Assembly: GCA_947579665.1 (NCBI GenBank)
Contig: OX388341.1
Location: 25,615,147-25,679,146 of the forward strand
Origin: Sympetrum striolatum
Lineage: Eukaryota > Arthropoda > Insecta > Odonata > Libellulidae
DNA: 64,000 bases
Direction: 5' to 3'
The position numbers were made by a program, and so were the translations under genes. This document shows positions 47,910 through 58,584 of the stretch, piece after piece (position 1 is the first letter of the stretch; every line of letters starts with the position of its first letter). A model generated the notes under the pieces. That model was not told the origin of the DNA and searched no databases. It saw nothing but the letters and a program-made list of their open reading frames with translations.

Positions 47910-49480
47910 CGTTACAGAACCAATACATGAAAATGAATACTGGAAGTAAGAACTGGAAGAAGCAGTAAATGTTGAATATAGTCCAAGAAATTCTTACATC
48001 AATATGATATTTAAATGTATCAGGTGCCAGACTTTCTTTATCTTAAAAAAGTGATCGGAATTTGAGTAGATTTGAATTTTTAATGTCTTGCAAAATTGGA
48101 ATCATGATCATCACGAATTAAAGATACATTATTGAATTTTCATATCGACGGACATGATATGGCCATTCATAATTTCGATTTCATTATTGAAACTACGGAC
48201 GGCTTCACGTCAAATTTAGTTATCACATAGTATAAATACTTTCTATTTCAAAATAAGCAGATTTAATTCATTAATCACCATTAAGAAGTAATTGGGATCC
48301 ATTAAGGGGAAGGTGAACTCAAACGACGGCTGCAAATATGCATCCCGACTCTCATGGGGTCGAGTGCGCGGCCAACAACCGCTTCAGTCATGTGTTCGAT
48401 CGAGTGAGGATCGGGAGTCTCAGCTTGACGTTCACGATTCTTCCAGAACCGAGTCTTGTACTCTCCTTCAGGGTTTGCTTGACCGAGTCCGTCGAATACC
48501 TTCATTATACCTTGTCTTTTACTTTTCTCAAATGAAAATTATTTTGAGATATGTGAATGTCGTGTCGTGCACAACTACAGTGCTCTTCCTAGTAGTGTGT
48601 AAATTAAAGTCGGATCGTCGGTCGTGTACTTTATTCCGTATGAGTCTGGCTTTAATATGCTTCGAGTAATACTTGATTGCGTCTTTAAAATTTATTTTAC
48701 AACTATTGTTCTCTCAGAAATTTAATTCGTATTTACAGCTACAAAAATAAATTTAGAGATTGACAACGGATCTCTCGCGGTGTGATTACACGCGACTGTG
48801 AATGTTACTATTTTATTAATTAATAGATAAACAATAGTGGACTGAATGACAAGTAAATTTTACACTAATTCATGTGATACTAGACTCTATTGTTCATGTA
48901 TTTATTTGGAATTAAAGGATATATTTAAATGTTTTAATTGAGGATCATAGCATACAAAGGCAGTATAGAGTTATTTTTCCTTATATAAATGTTAAACATC
49001 AGAATACGCATTCGTTATTACGACTCAAAACATATTAAAAGTATCAACAATGATAATTTTATAATACACTTATAACCACCATCAATTCTTTCAAAAAATG
49101 TCATACATTGATCTTAAAATTCTTAATTTTATCCAACGAATCGTTTTAATCTCTTCGTTAGTATATCGTTAGTATTACGGTACACTAAAAATTGAAATAT
49201 AAAACAATTCCTGTATGTATTTAGCTAAGTAAAATACATCTAATATGAAATTTGATGTAATGAATAATTTGTCATACATTGTGATTATTTTCATAGCATG
49301 GTTCGTTGAGCAAAAGCAAAATTTGAATTATTTCGTCGTTTTTTACAGAATTACTGTTAACGGCTAATTTCTGTGCTCACACAATTCACTATTTAATTTT
49401 CAAGTGCTATTAAGATTTTTGCATCCTTTTGTGAAATCTGCCGGAAAAGTTATCAGTTTTTATCTCATTTTGCCTCAGAA
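47910..49480. other. AT-rich non-coding stretch
   Basis: A GC-richer patch at 48,330-48,500 has open frames on both strands but no motif. Otherwise nothing recognised. Confidence 0.4.
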
Positions 49481-49484
49481 ATTT

Positions 49485-50345
49485 TCTTGCGTTGGCATAT
49501 CTGCGCATTCGGTGTTTGCGGGTCATGGAGGATTCCGATCTTAAAGTTCGCCTATTTATCATCTTCACCATCAACAATCTGTTAAATTTCTCATTTCTTT
49601 CCCAACTCGCGAAAGGAAATACTAATTGTATTTGCCTCCCGCATTGTTCCTGTCCCGTTCCCCCGACGTTATTTATCATTCGAGGAGAACTTCGCAGAGG
49701 TCGAAACATTTTATTTCCTCTTTTGTCGCCGCTATCTTAATGTTCTCCAACTTCCCTTTCCTCGAAACTGCCTCGACATCTCCAGTTCCTACTCTATCTG
49801 TCTCCCAAATAACGTCTTCCCCTCCCTCCGCTATGTTTGCGCCCGTTTATTGGGACAACGACCTAACTGGCCTCACCCTTCCGGACAAGACAAACCTCAC
49901 CCTAAGGGACTACGATCTTGCTAACGTCGTTACCAAGGCTTTCATTTTTTTCCTTCCTTTTTAACGCCCGGGATAGGAATAGCCTAGGTGGTTTCCCTTC
50001 CTCGGAGGTGTTTTTTTATACCGCTATCATCGCTCATAAAGAGGACGCCCCACTCGCTTGCAGGCGCTCCTTCGCATTCCCTCTCACTCTTCTTTTGGAA
50101 TTAATGACGCCTCTGCGGTCCGCCACCGTCAGCTGCCGTGAGTAATTTATATTTCGGATGTAGTAGATTATCGAATTTTTTTCCGCCCCGCCGTTTTGTG
50201 TATTTCGCCTCGGATGGTATCTATTAAAACCACGAGGAATTTTTTAAAAAGCTTTCTGCGTCACGAGGGCTTGAATTCCGCGGTCTTAAAGAGTTCCCTA
50301 GCTCGTTGCATAGCTTTTGATCCTTTGATCTTCTATCTCTTGAAA
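49485..50345. other. GC-richer stretch, coding status undecided
   Basis: A 112-codon plus frame (49,626-49,964) ends with a less repetitive segment (FAPVYWDNDLTGL, TLRDYDLANVV) that looks more protein-like than most frames here. It lacks recognised homology, and an overlapping frame is also open. Too weak to call a gene. Confidence 0.25.
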
Positions 50346-50348
50346 AGG

Positions 50349-50367
50349 CTCTCTCTCTCTCTCTCTC
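50349..50367. repeat. (CT)n microsatellite
   Basis: Uninterrupted CT dinucleotides over about 19 bp. Confidence 0.85.
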
Positions 50368-50369
50368 GC

Positions 50370-51255
50370 TCTTGAAGTTAACTAGCGGATTGTCCGTAGA
50401 GATGCGGTGGAGAATATTTAAGAAACTAAGTAAAAGGATTAGAGTTTAACTTTTCTTTCGCGAAAGTTGATTACGATCTCGTACTTATTTGTTGCTCTCC
50501 CATATCATGCGAGGGAAACAGTTTTGGTGTATATCTCTAAGGCTCTCGAGAAGTTTATTCGCTTTACCGAGATCTAGCTCACAGATTTCAGCCGTATCAG
50601 AATGGACGAAGGTGCACTTGATTAATTAAGGTATTCCGCAAAGTGTTCTTTCGTGATTAAGAGTTTTATTTCCTGAACAAGCGGATTTTATGAGCACAAT
50701 TTTTCAAAACAGTTCTTGGAAAACGTTATAATAAAGGAATTGGATTCTTATTACCAATTTATAATTATTAATTTACAATTTATAAAATGGGAAGTGATAC
50801 AGAATATAGATGGCATGAGGCCAATCTTTGGCTACTCTATTCAGACCTTCTCTACGATCAAAATTAGTGATTTATTTATTAAACGTTCCCTCCTGCTTGA
50901 ATAGTGGGAATGAGGTGTTTAGAAAGTTTAACTTTAAGAACAATTTGAGTGCATAGTAATTATAAATATTTGATTTTCTATTTTATGTGTGTTGTGTTTT
51001 TTATGTAGTGCCTCGGATTCTGTGACAGGAGAACTCTTTCAAGCTTCCTTTCTGCATCATTTTTGACATCATTCAATTCGTGTGTACCCTTCATTATTGG
51101 TAAACCAATATTTAGGAAGGAAATATAATTAATGGGCCATCGTTGGTTTAACGATCAAAGGCAGAATATCCAATCTTGTTAGCTTATTAGACTCAAATTC
51201 TTTTCTATAGCATGGTCTGATATTATATAAGCTTCGCGCAGTGTCCATTTTCATA
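50370..51255. other. AT-rich non-coding stretch
   Basis: Nothing recognised. Confidence 0.4.
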
Positions 51256-51263
51256 ACTTGAAT

Positions 51264-51382
51264 GATAACAACGAACACAGAAACCCATTCCCTAGCACAA
51301 AATAACCCGGTTTGCTTGGAGTCGAACCAAGGACCTCACTATTAGAAAGTTTGTACACTAACCATTAGGCCACCGAGATGAT
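51264..51382 (-). mobile_element. tRNA-headed SINE with shared body module
   Basis: On the minus strand: TGGCCTAATGGTTAGTG (box A, close to TGGCnnAGTGG), then GGTTCGACTCC (exact box B), about 75 bp of tRNA-like head. The body follows: AGGGAATGGGTTTCTGTG and TTCGTTGTT. That body matches the one behind a different tRNA head at 53.4 kb (AGGGAATGGTTTTGTGTG, TTCATTGTT). The element probably ends near 51,264 (GATAACAACGAAC). Target-site duplications were not clear. The internal boxes imply former RNA polymerase III transcription. Confidence 0.7.
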
Positions 51383-51384
51383 TT

Positions 51385-52480
51385 ACACAAAAACGAATAT
51401 TATTTTTCTTTTTTGTAAAGAGCTAGTCTAAAAATTTATTTTTACTGTTATTTAAAGGATTAGAATTAAGTTGATTTACTGTGGAATCAATAAAATTCAT
51501 TTGAACCTTTAGTTGTCACTGAAGTAGGTAAACGTTTTATCTTCTTATGTTGAATTACTTATCTAGAGATACGCTTTTCGTGGTAGAAAGGAGAGGCTTT
51601 AAGTTAGTTTACCATTATGTAGACTCTCTAAGGACTCGGCGAATTGGATTCAAGACCGCCTTAAATTTGACTTGAAAATTTCGTTAACTTTGGTGAACAT
51701 CTGATTTTAAATGTATTATTAATGAAGGTTATATATTTAAAGTGATTGGGAAAACTAAAGTAAATTTGAAATTTTTACCCAGAAAATTATTTTGGAGTAT
51801 GACGGAAGTTACGCTATCAGCATTGAATGTCGAGTAAACTGCAACGAAGAAAAATCGGTCAAAAGTTCTCCAAGAGTCGCTTTTTCTGCATTCGGCATTG
51901 CAGTCTTTTTAGCCAATGTATAACAACAAGACTGCGGCTGTGAATGTAAGACAGAATTGAGGCAAACTGCGAAACTGTAATCTAAATAAAGTTAATGGAA
52001 GGAGTTCTTCCAGTCCCCTTAAATTACTTGTATGCTTGAGAGAATGGCCTTATAACAGGCTAAATCTGCCGTGACTAGTAATTTTAAGATAAATATCCGA
52101 GTACGCGAAAGAAATTTTAAACAGCTCTCTTACGGAGCAAAAATTGACGGAAATATCCTTTGAACTGAAGTACGTGCCAAAATGTCCATACTCGTCCATA
52201 AAACCACGAATCACATTTAACCCTTTTTTCTCACCGTTTTTCCGCTAACCTTATTAAAAAAATTCGAAACTTTCTTCTCCTTCGAGACTTTTCCAAGGAT
52301 TTCACGGAGTACATCGTCACGTCCCGATTTTATTATGCCTTCCATGCTGCGCATCGGTGGTGGAATTGCCCCTCCGCAAAACGACCTCTTTGTCGAAGCC
52401 GGAGTTATAATGCTTAAATACCTTCGCCGATAACATCTTTCACAACCAAAATCCCGCAAATAGTCTCGAATAACGCGTCT
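51385..52480. other. non-coding stretch
   Basis: Nothing recognised. Confidence 0.4.
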
Positions 52481-52485
52481 CCTAG

Positions 52486-52839
52486 GTGATCATGCGTGGC
52501 ACTACCTCACCCCACCTCTCAACGTGGGGGAACATTTGTAGCTCTCCTTTGCCAAATATAAATCCGGATTTATGCGATCATTGTCGGTGCTGGGTGCACT
52601 CCAGCTACGGCTTCACGGCACCTCCGAGGTTTCCCCGGCTTATTCCCCGGCCTAGAGTCGCTGATCTCTATCTTATCCCCAACTCCGAATTGGTCGCTAT
52701 CCATTCGCACTTGGTTTCTCGGTCAGGAAGGGCTGCGACCGTTTGTGTTTCGCTTAAATCGCGGCTTTACGAGTTATCTGAGGTCTGGGATCCGATGCAG
52801 GTTATTGCCATTCATCGAGCTTGCTTATGTATCGCTTAA
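52486..52839 (+). CDS. unidentified 117-codon open frame (doubtful)
   Basis: Runs from ATG to TAA. It is GC-richer than its surroundings and, unlike most long frames here, does not lie in a simple purine or pyrimidine tract. The translation has mixed composition, with a small cysteine cluster (LCDHCRCW near residue 29), and no signal peptide or membrane segment. I recognise no family. No splice sites or promoter were seen. It may be a fragment of a transposon protein, a single-exon relic, or a chance frame in GC-rich DNA. Not a confident gene. Confidence 0.2.
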   Translation: MIMRGTTSPHLSTWGNICSSPLPNINPDLCDHCRCWVHSSYGFTAPPRFPRLIPRPRVADLYLIPNSELVAIHSHLVSRSGRAATVCVSLKSRLYELSEVWDPMQVIAIHRACLCIA

Positions 52840-52844
52840 GATTC

Positions 52845-53400
52845 AATATTAATGCACGATCACTGCTGGTGGATATGCCGGCATTAGTAATTCTAGGTAA
52901 ATACTATAGGAAGATAACTTGGCTTCAGCCTAACCCGGTTAAACCCAGAAATTACCATAACCAGGTGAATTGTGGGCCTTCGAAAGCTTTAATAGTGCTT
53001 AACATGTGATTAGAAGCAGGTTATCCTTACAAGAAAGGATTATCATTTTCTACATGTACATTTGTAGTACGCATTTGATTAAATCAATGCTTTTATCTTT
53101 TACGATGCAGTATGAGTTGTTAGTTGGAGAGACAAACTTTGTCACTACCAATATTTGAAATAAATCATTCATTAAAATTATTTCCTATGAAAGATTTCGG
53201 AAGGAAAGGTTACAAAGTTTGAAGATGAGGATGTAAAGCATAAAACTTTCCGAGTATTTTTATTCTCATGATTGGCTGGTTTACTAGCTTGAAAAGATAA
53301 TTTCACCATCAAGCCATGTTAAATAAGTGTTAATTTCTATTTAAGTTAGTAAATGCCTTAATTTTATAAAATGTAGCGGAAAGGTGGGTTGAATTCTTTT
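52845..53400. other. AT-rich non-coding stretch
   Basis: Nothing recognised. Confidence 0.4.
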
Positions 53401-53407
53401 TAAGCTA

Positions 53408-53595
53408 CTGTTGCCCTTCACCGGTTAAGTCCTCATGAACTTGTCAGGAGGTGCTTCACCGAGGCAACAGCAACAATGAACACACAAAACCATTCCCTGA
53501 ATCGAAAAAATCCGTTCAGTTGGGATTCGAACCCGGGACCTAGGAGCGATTGATAGAGGTCATGCGATCCTCTCGGCCAACTCGGGCCGGTTGGC
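53408..53595 (-). mobile_element. full-length-looking tRNA-headed SINE
   Basis: On the minus strand the head has GTTGGCCGAGAGGAT (box A, leucine/serine tRNA style) and GGTTCGAATCC (perfect box B). A spacer with a T run follows, then AGGGAATGGTTTTGTGTG (body module shared with 51.3 kb). The 3' part runs GTTGCTGTTGCCTCGGTG to GGGCAACAG and is shared with 36.4 kb. CTGTTGCC/GGCAACAG form an inverted repeat in the 3' part. About 188 bp in all. Flanking duplications were not identified, so the ends are approximate. Confidence 0.75.
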
Positions 53596-53599
53596 TGAT

Positions 53600-54775
53600 A
53601 CTAGTAAATTACAGATTATGTCCTTTAACTAATTTGGTCTCAGCTTAATTTAAATTTTCTTAATTAATTTTATAAGATATTATTGAATATGTCGAAATAT
53701 AACATTTTAATTGAAGATAGATTGTTACTGACGAAAGATTCCACAAATTTTCCTGTTTGAAATTCCATCTTTTCTAAGGTATGGTAGGTAGAGGGGACGG
53801 AATGACTTGGAGCTTATGGCTCGGAAAATCCAATCTTGCATTATTATAAGAGGATTCAGTCCCTTCGGAAGATTTGACAAGTGATGAATTCGGCGAGATA
53901 AGGAGAGCTTATCTTTTCAACATAATCGCATAAAAGATAAAGAACGAATTCTGCCGGTGAATTTTAAGACACCAATTTCATCCTTATTTCATATTGACAT
54001 CCTCTTTATATGTTATGATATCTGAATAGATAAAAGAGCATGATTAAATGAGGATTTATATAATTATTACGTATGGTTACCTGATTCCTTCCCTGAGAGT
54101 AGTTTGAGGAATCTAAGTAAGGTTTCTATTCTCCGAAATTTTAGCTATTAATGTCGTGTCATATAATCATCAACTTCACCAAATATCACATTTTAATTGA
54201 GATTAATATGTATATTTAATTTACGAAAGAATGTTAGGATCACATTGATAAATTAAAGTATCTCAATTTTATTTAAAATTAGTCGCTCTTTCAAATAAGA
54301 GTTAATTTGTCTCCTTCGGTTGAGTCAATGCTATTTAAAACTATTTTAATTTTTCAATAAATTTTATTGGCAAGAGCTATGCTAAAACTTCCTTTATCTG
54401 AATTGGTATTCGATAATCGATCATTTAAAAAAATGCAATGAAATATATGTCGATGTTTTTATAGGTCGATGTATTTCATATCGTTTCTTTGAGGAGAACT
54501 TCTTTGGTTCTATAATTTTGGTGCACCCAAGGAAGATTGATTTCGAAACATTAGTCTTCTGATAAACACAACAATATAAAGTTATCTTCTGTATTTTTAA
54601 GTAATTATACCGACTGGTGCTAAAATTAGGCATTTTCTCTGAAGATATACAGATGCGATACCGATTTCTAATTCACAGATTGCGTGCGAGCGTGATATTA
54701 TTAACTTAGTATTTCTCCAAGATACTTCCCACATTAAATAATTATCCGTTAGAACCGAGCTCAATTACCGAATAA
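53600..54775. other. AT-rich non-coding stretch
   Basis: Nothing recognised. Confidence 0.4.
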
Positions 54776-54779
54776 TAAC

Positions 54780-55150
54780 TAGGAGAATTGACCTTTTCTT
54801 CAAGATCTCATAACACGAGAGTTTTAATTATCTCTCATGAAGTCCCTTAACCGGCAATCTCTTTATCTCACTTCCTTGCATCTCGATCGGAGGGCTTTAT
54901 ATCTCGTTTTCCAGAAATAGGCATCTAATTTTCCTTATCTCAGTTTCTTTGTGTGTGGCCACCATCCTATTTTATCCTTCCCATACGCCCATTACGTCGT
55001 TCCTGTTTCCCCCGTCTCATTTTCCTTCCTTTCATCCGCCACACGTCCATGCTTCTGAAACCTTTTTCCATTTCCTTTCTCTCTAAGGAATTGGAGGCTT
55101 AGAACAGCCACAGCTCTTTTCGCGCACGAATCTGCTCTTCCCGAGGGACT
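54780..55150. repeat. pyrimidine-biased stretch
   Basis: C/T-rich plus strand, strongest at 54,960-55,090. No fixed unit. Confidence 0.4.
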
Positions 55151-55154
55151 TAGT

Positions 55155-56360
55155 CTGTACCAGTACTCAGTTGTCTCATTCTCTTAATTGCAGTTTATTG
55201 CCTTCTTTTTGACCGTCATACAAGGGTTTAAAAAAATATATTTCAGTGATGTCCGAAGGTTAGTATCGGTTGGTGGATATCAATTGAATGTAGATGACTG
55301 ATGCTTAAACGGTTAACTATCTCTGTCTATATAAAAGAAATATAACACAGGATGTGTTATATATGACTGATGCAAAATAATATTTTTGAGTACTCTAAAA
55401 TATATGTGGTGAAAAATCTATGTGTAATAAATGAAAAAATAGTGGTCGCTAATCATGTAATTTTATTTGAAAAATTAAATATTTTAAATAAGATAGACAA
55501 TTTTAATAATTCTAGTTATTGATGTTGACAATAGTTCAATACACGAATAATAATTAATAACGAAAATAATAATTATAGATGTTAAAATTATTTTGCACAA
55601 ATTATCTTATATTATCACCTAATAAAATTTGATCTTTCATTTTTGAAGTAAAAACTATATTAAAAATCTTTTCATTCAGTCTTATTTAAAACAGGCCAAG
55701 GTCGTAAGGGCCTATTCTATTTTCATTCTTCTTAAGTACAGCTCATTCTTGTACCTTATGCCCATGCTGTTGATCTCTATGGATTTTGCCTACATTCAAT
55801 GATTGAAATGCATTAATTACAAAGAAATCCTTTTTCATTGTTTCCTGATTCTGATTCAAGGTTGGGGGTTAGTTAAGAATTACGATAGAACTATTTACCC
55901 TACTGTCTAATCGAGCCACGAGAGAAATTTAAAGCAATGATTTATACCCTTCTGTGCTCTAGCTTATCGTATAGTAAGTTCCTTATACTAAGGCTCTAGT
56001 TGAAATATATTGTTTCCGTAGAGTACTTTTTGTATGGAATGCAATTTCCACAATAATCTAGAATTTTATTTGGTTGAACAACACTTCAGCATGATTTAAA
56101 TCTTGCATTCAATGAACGCAGCAATATGAATTTGGTGGATTTACGTAGCTGCCTGATTTAATAATTAGCTGATTTGATCTTGAAAATACATTAGAAGACG
56201 GTATTGGGTCTGCATTATGACTGTGTATTCAAAATATTAGAACCGTATTTGAAATATCTTGGCTCACAAAGATTTTTAATCAACTGATTAATTTTATGTA
56301 TCCATGTAGTTTGAAGGTTTTGGCCACGAACGTACCCACTAGAATAGCCACTTACAGTTG
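55155..56360. other. AT-rich non-coding stretch
   Basis: Contains a 23-bp hairpin at 55,340-55,362 (9-bp arms ATATAACAC). No gene recognised. Confidence 0.4.
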
Positions 56361-56364
56361 AGGC

Positions 56365-56817
56365 TATGCATATGCAAGTTACATGTCTTTATTCTCTTTG
56401 GATGCAACAACCCTACAGGGTTTTCAGCCTCTTCAATTGTTGTAGCCCACCTTCCTTCAACTTTTGCAAGCTTTTTCCAATTAACTTGATCGATTCTTCA
56501 AACATTTTCTGTGATATCATATCTCCATCAATGTCTGGGTCTTTTGTTTGGTCCATCTCTACCTGGTATTCATTCAAAATTTCTCTTTTTCGTCCTTATA
56601 TTTGCAATCCATGCAACATTCAACACAAAGAATCCAAGCATCGGATTCTTTGTGGTTTTATAAAACGCGCTATAGTCTCTTCTTTTGTGAACTCATTTAG
56701 TTCTATATTTACTTTAATTCTCTTTAAATCTTGCTTAGCGTTGATCCAAAGATTCTTCTTCATGTCTTCTTTTCCAAAATTTTCAGTCTGTCGGGCTCAC
56801 TCAGATACTTTAAGACG
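56365..56817 (-). pseudogene. non-LTR retrotransposon reverse-transcriptase C-terminus, decayed
   Basis: Reading the minus strand from 56,817 gives RLKVSE, stop, then KKNLWINAKQDLKRIK, LNEFTKEETIARFIKPQRIR (RFIKPQRIR at 56,667-56,641), two stops (TGA 56,622-56,620; TAA 56,598-56,596) and GRKREI. After a frame change near 56,545 come RDGPNKRPRH, stop, WRYDITENV, stop, DQVNWKKLAKVEGRW (NWKKLAKVEGRW at 56,482-56,447) and IEEAENPVGL. This order matches the tail of LINE endonuclease/reverse-transcriptase polyproteins common in insects: a RFIKxQRLRWLGH segment, a GRPxxRWxDD segment, and an NWxxxAxDRxxW segment ending in EEA. At least five in-frame stops and one frameshift show it is dead. The polymerase core and endonuclease are absent. 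The open frame on the plus strand over the same bases is a shadow. Confidence 0.8.
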
Positions 56818-56839
56818 GTTTAGACTAATTTGCATATAA

Positions 56840-58115
56840 AGTGGTACAAAGAAACGATATGCAAAGCAATACTGTGATTCTTAGCTTTGCCGTATCCCAG
56901 TTACTGATAAGCATTATGCATCATTAAACATTTTCAAACATATACTGCATTAAGACAGAATGTGTTTACATCGCCCTTCTTTTCAACAAATGTCAGGGCT
57001 GTTTTATGGGTGGCAATTTGAGATGTAAGGATTGTCTAGTGGATACTTCCAGATTCTGAAAGTGCACACTGAGAGATAAGGTTAAGTACCACTGGGTATA
57101 AAGAGAGGGAAGAAGAAACATAGAAGCATGGAAAAGAGACTGGGGGAAAACGGTGTGAGAAGTGAGAGTTTGAAGGGCAGGAGTTCTAAGGAAATCAGAG
57201 AGGAGGGTGCAATCATTACGAAAAAGATAATTGAGAATTAAGGAGATTGAATTGATTTTGTATGGACTGCACACCATGTAAATGCGATAATAAGTAGTAG
57301 TTTAGAGGTATCAATGTTATTCGAAATGAAATCGCTATAAACCCAATGGATTTGATGAACTAAATATCAAGTAGAGGAAGAACTATTTCATGTATCTTCA
57401 GATCAGTAGGAATCAGATTTGTAGGATTTCATACGCAATGTTACATTTATTTATCATCATTATTCGATTCATAAATCTTTCATTAAGGTTATATATTCAC
57501 AGGTTCTCTATGATAATGATAATTTCAACTTCCCCTCATTTATAGTACTGTTTCATTTCTAATAATTGATTTGAATAAAAGTAAAATCAACAATTTACTT
57601 GCAATTCGAATACAAAACTTGACCAATGTTTCTCAATGGTTTATACTTACTACCAAAACTTCTTATTTCAGTATCAATTCAAACTAATGATCTTGGGAGC
57701 GCAGAGTTTTTAATCCGTACATATTTACCTACTAGGCAGCGATGACTTATTGTGTCAGGTATAACTTAGTGATTAAAATTATCAATTTTCTAAAAGGCTT
57801 ACTTGTTGCTGGTTATATTAAACAGCCAGATTTTAATAAAGATGATTATAATAGGATTTATATATTCTAATGGGCTCTTTCTGTGATTGTCTTTATCTCA
57901 AAAATTATTTTCGTTAGAGGTTCAGCAATGATCAGTTCAGATCAGAGCAATGAGAGAACTTATCCTAGTATTTAATACATTTGAATCTGCAATTATTATT
58001 ATTCTTGAAAACTACACATTCTATAACATTCTATTTAATTACTTAACGTACATTTAAACCACCAGTGCCGTTTAAGTAAATGGAACTCCCTCACACATGT
58101 GATTTAATTATAACG
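56840..58115. other. non-coding stretch with purine tract
   Basis: Purine-rich at about 57,060-57,260 on the plus strand (AGAGAGGGAAGAAGAAAC); AT-rich elsewhere. Nothing else recognised. Confidence 0.4.
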
Positions 58116-58159
58116 TTTTGATAGGAATTCAAAGTATGTCTTTGGAACCAGGAATAATC

Positions 58160-58580
58160 CTTTCAAATATAGTATTCCGATGCAGGCCTTTGAGTGAGAA
58201 GAGTTTAATCAGAATCACAGAGAGAGAGAGAGCCGTGGAAAAGGGCTTTCGAAATGGTTGGCGCAGTCTCGAGGATCGCTTCTCGTCAAAATCTTTCTCT
58301 TTAAACCGATTCGCTACACCTGCCTACGTTACAATGGTGTCAGGGCGTAGAAGAGCGAATTTTGAACCATAGTTTCAGGAGTGTGTTGGCGCTTTGTTCG
58401 GAAAGGCTTTTGGGGAATGGAATGTGGGAGAAAGAGGGCGTCTAGGGTGCGGCTGCCGCGGTCGCAGTGGGAAGAGAGCGGTGCTGAGGGACGCTAAAAG
58501 GAGGAGGAATGCCGACTAAGGGTCTCCGAAAACGGAGACACGTGGCGTTCTGTTTGCAGTGATGTCGCAATGAGAGTTCG
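58160..58580. other. GC-rich, CpG-bearing patch with short (GA)n
   Basis: (GA)n at about 58,219-58,233, then CpG-containing sequence (GGCGCAGTCTCGAGGATCGC, GGCTGCCGCGGTCGCAG). Similar in character to the 29.8 and 46.5 kb patches. The 84-codon plus and 98-codon minus frames here have no motif. A regulatory role is possible but not shown. Confidence 0.35.
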
Positions 58581-58584
58581 TTCT

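Noticed and set aside
48338..48420. Possible tRNA or structured RNA with CCCGACTC and GGATCGGG ends
   Set aside because: The ends need a 2-nt bulge to pair and no box A or box B is present.
49626..49964. 112-codon frame with a protein-like C-terminal half
   Set aside because: No recognised family, an overlapping open frame, and no clear splice sites; mentioned only within the regional entry.
55340..55362. Hairpin ATATAACAC/GTGTTATAT
   Set aside because: 9-bp AT-rich arms are expected by chance in sequence of this composition.
56366..56839. 157-codon plus-strand open frame
   Set aside because: Shadow of the decayed LINE reverse-transcriptase remnant on the minus strand.
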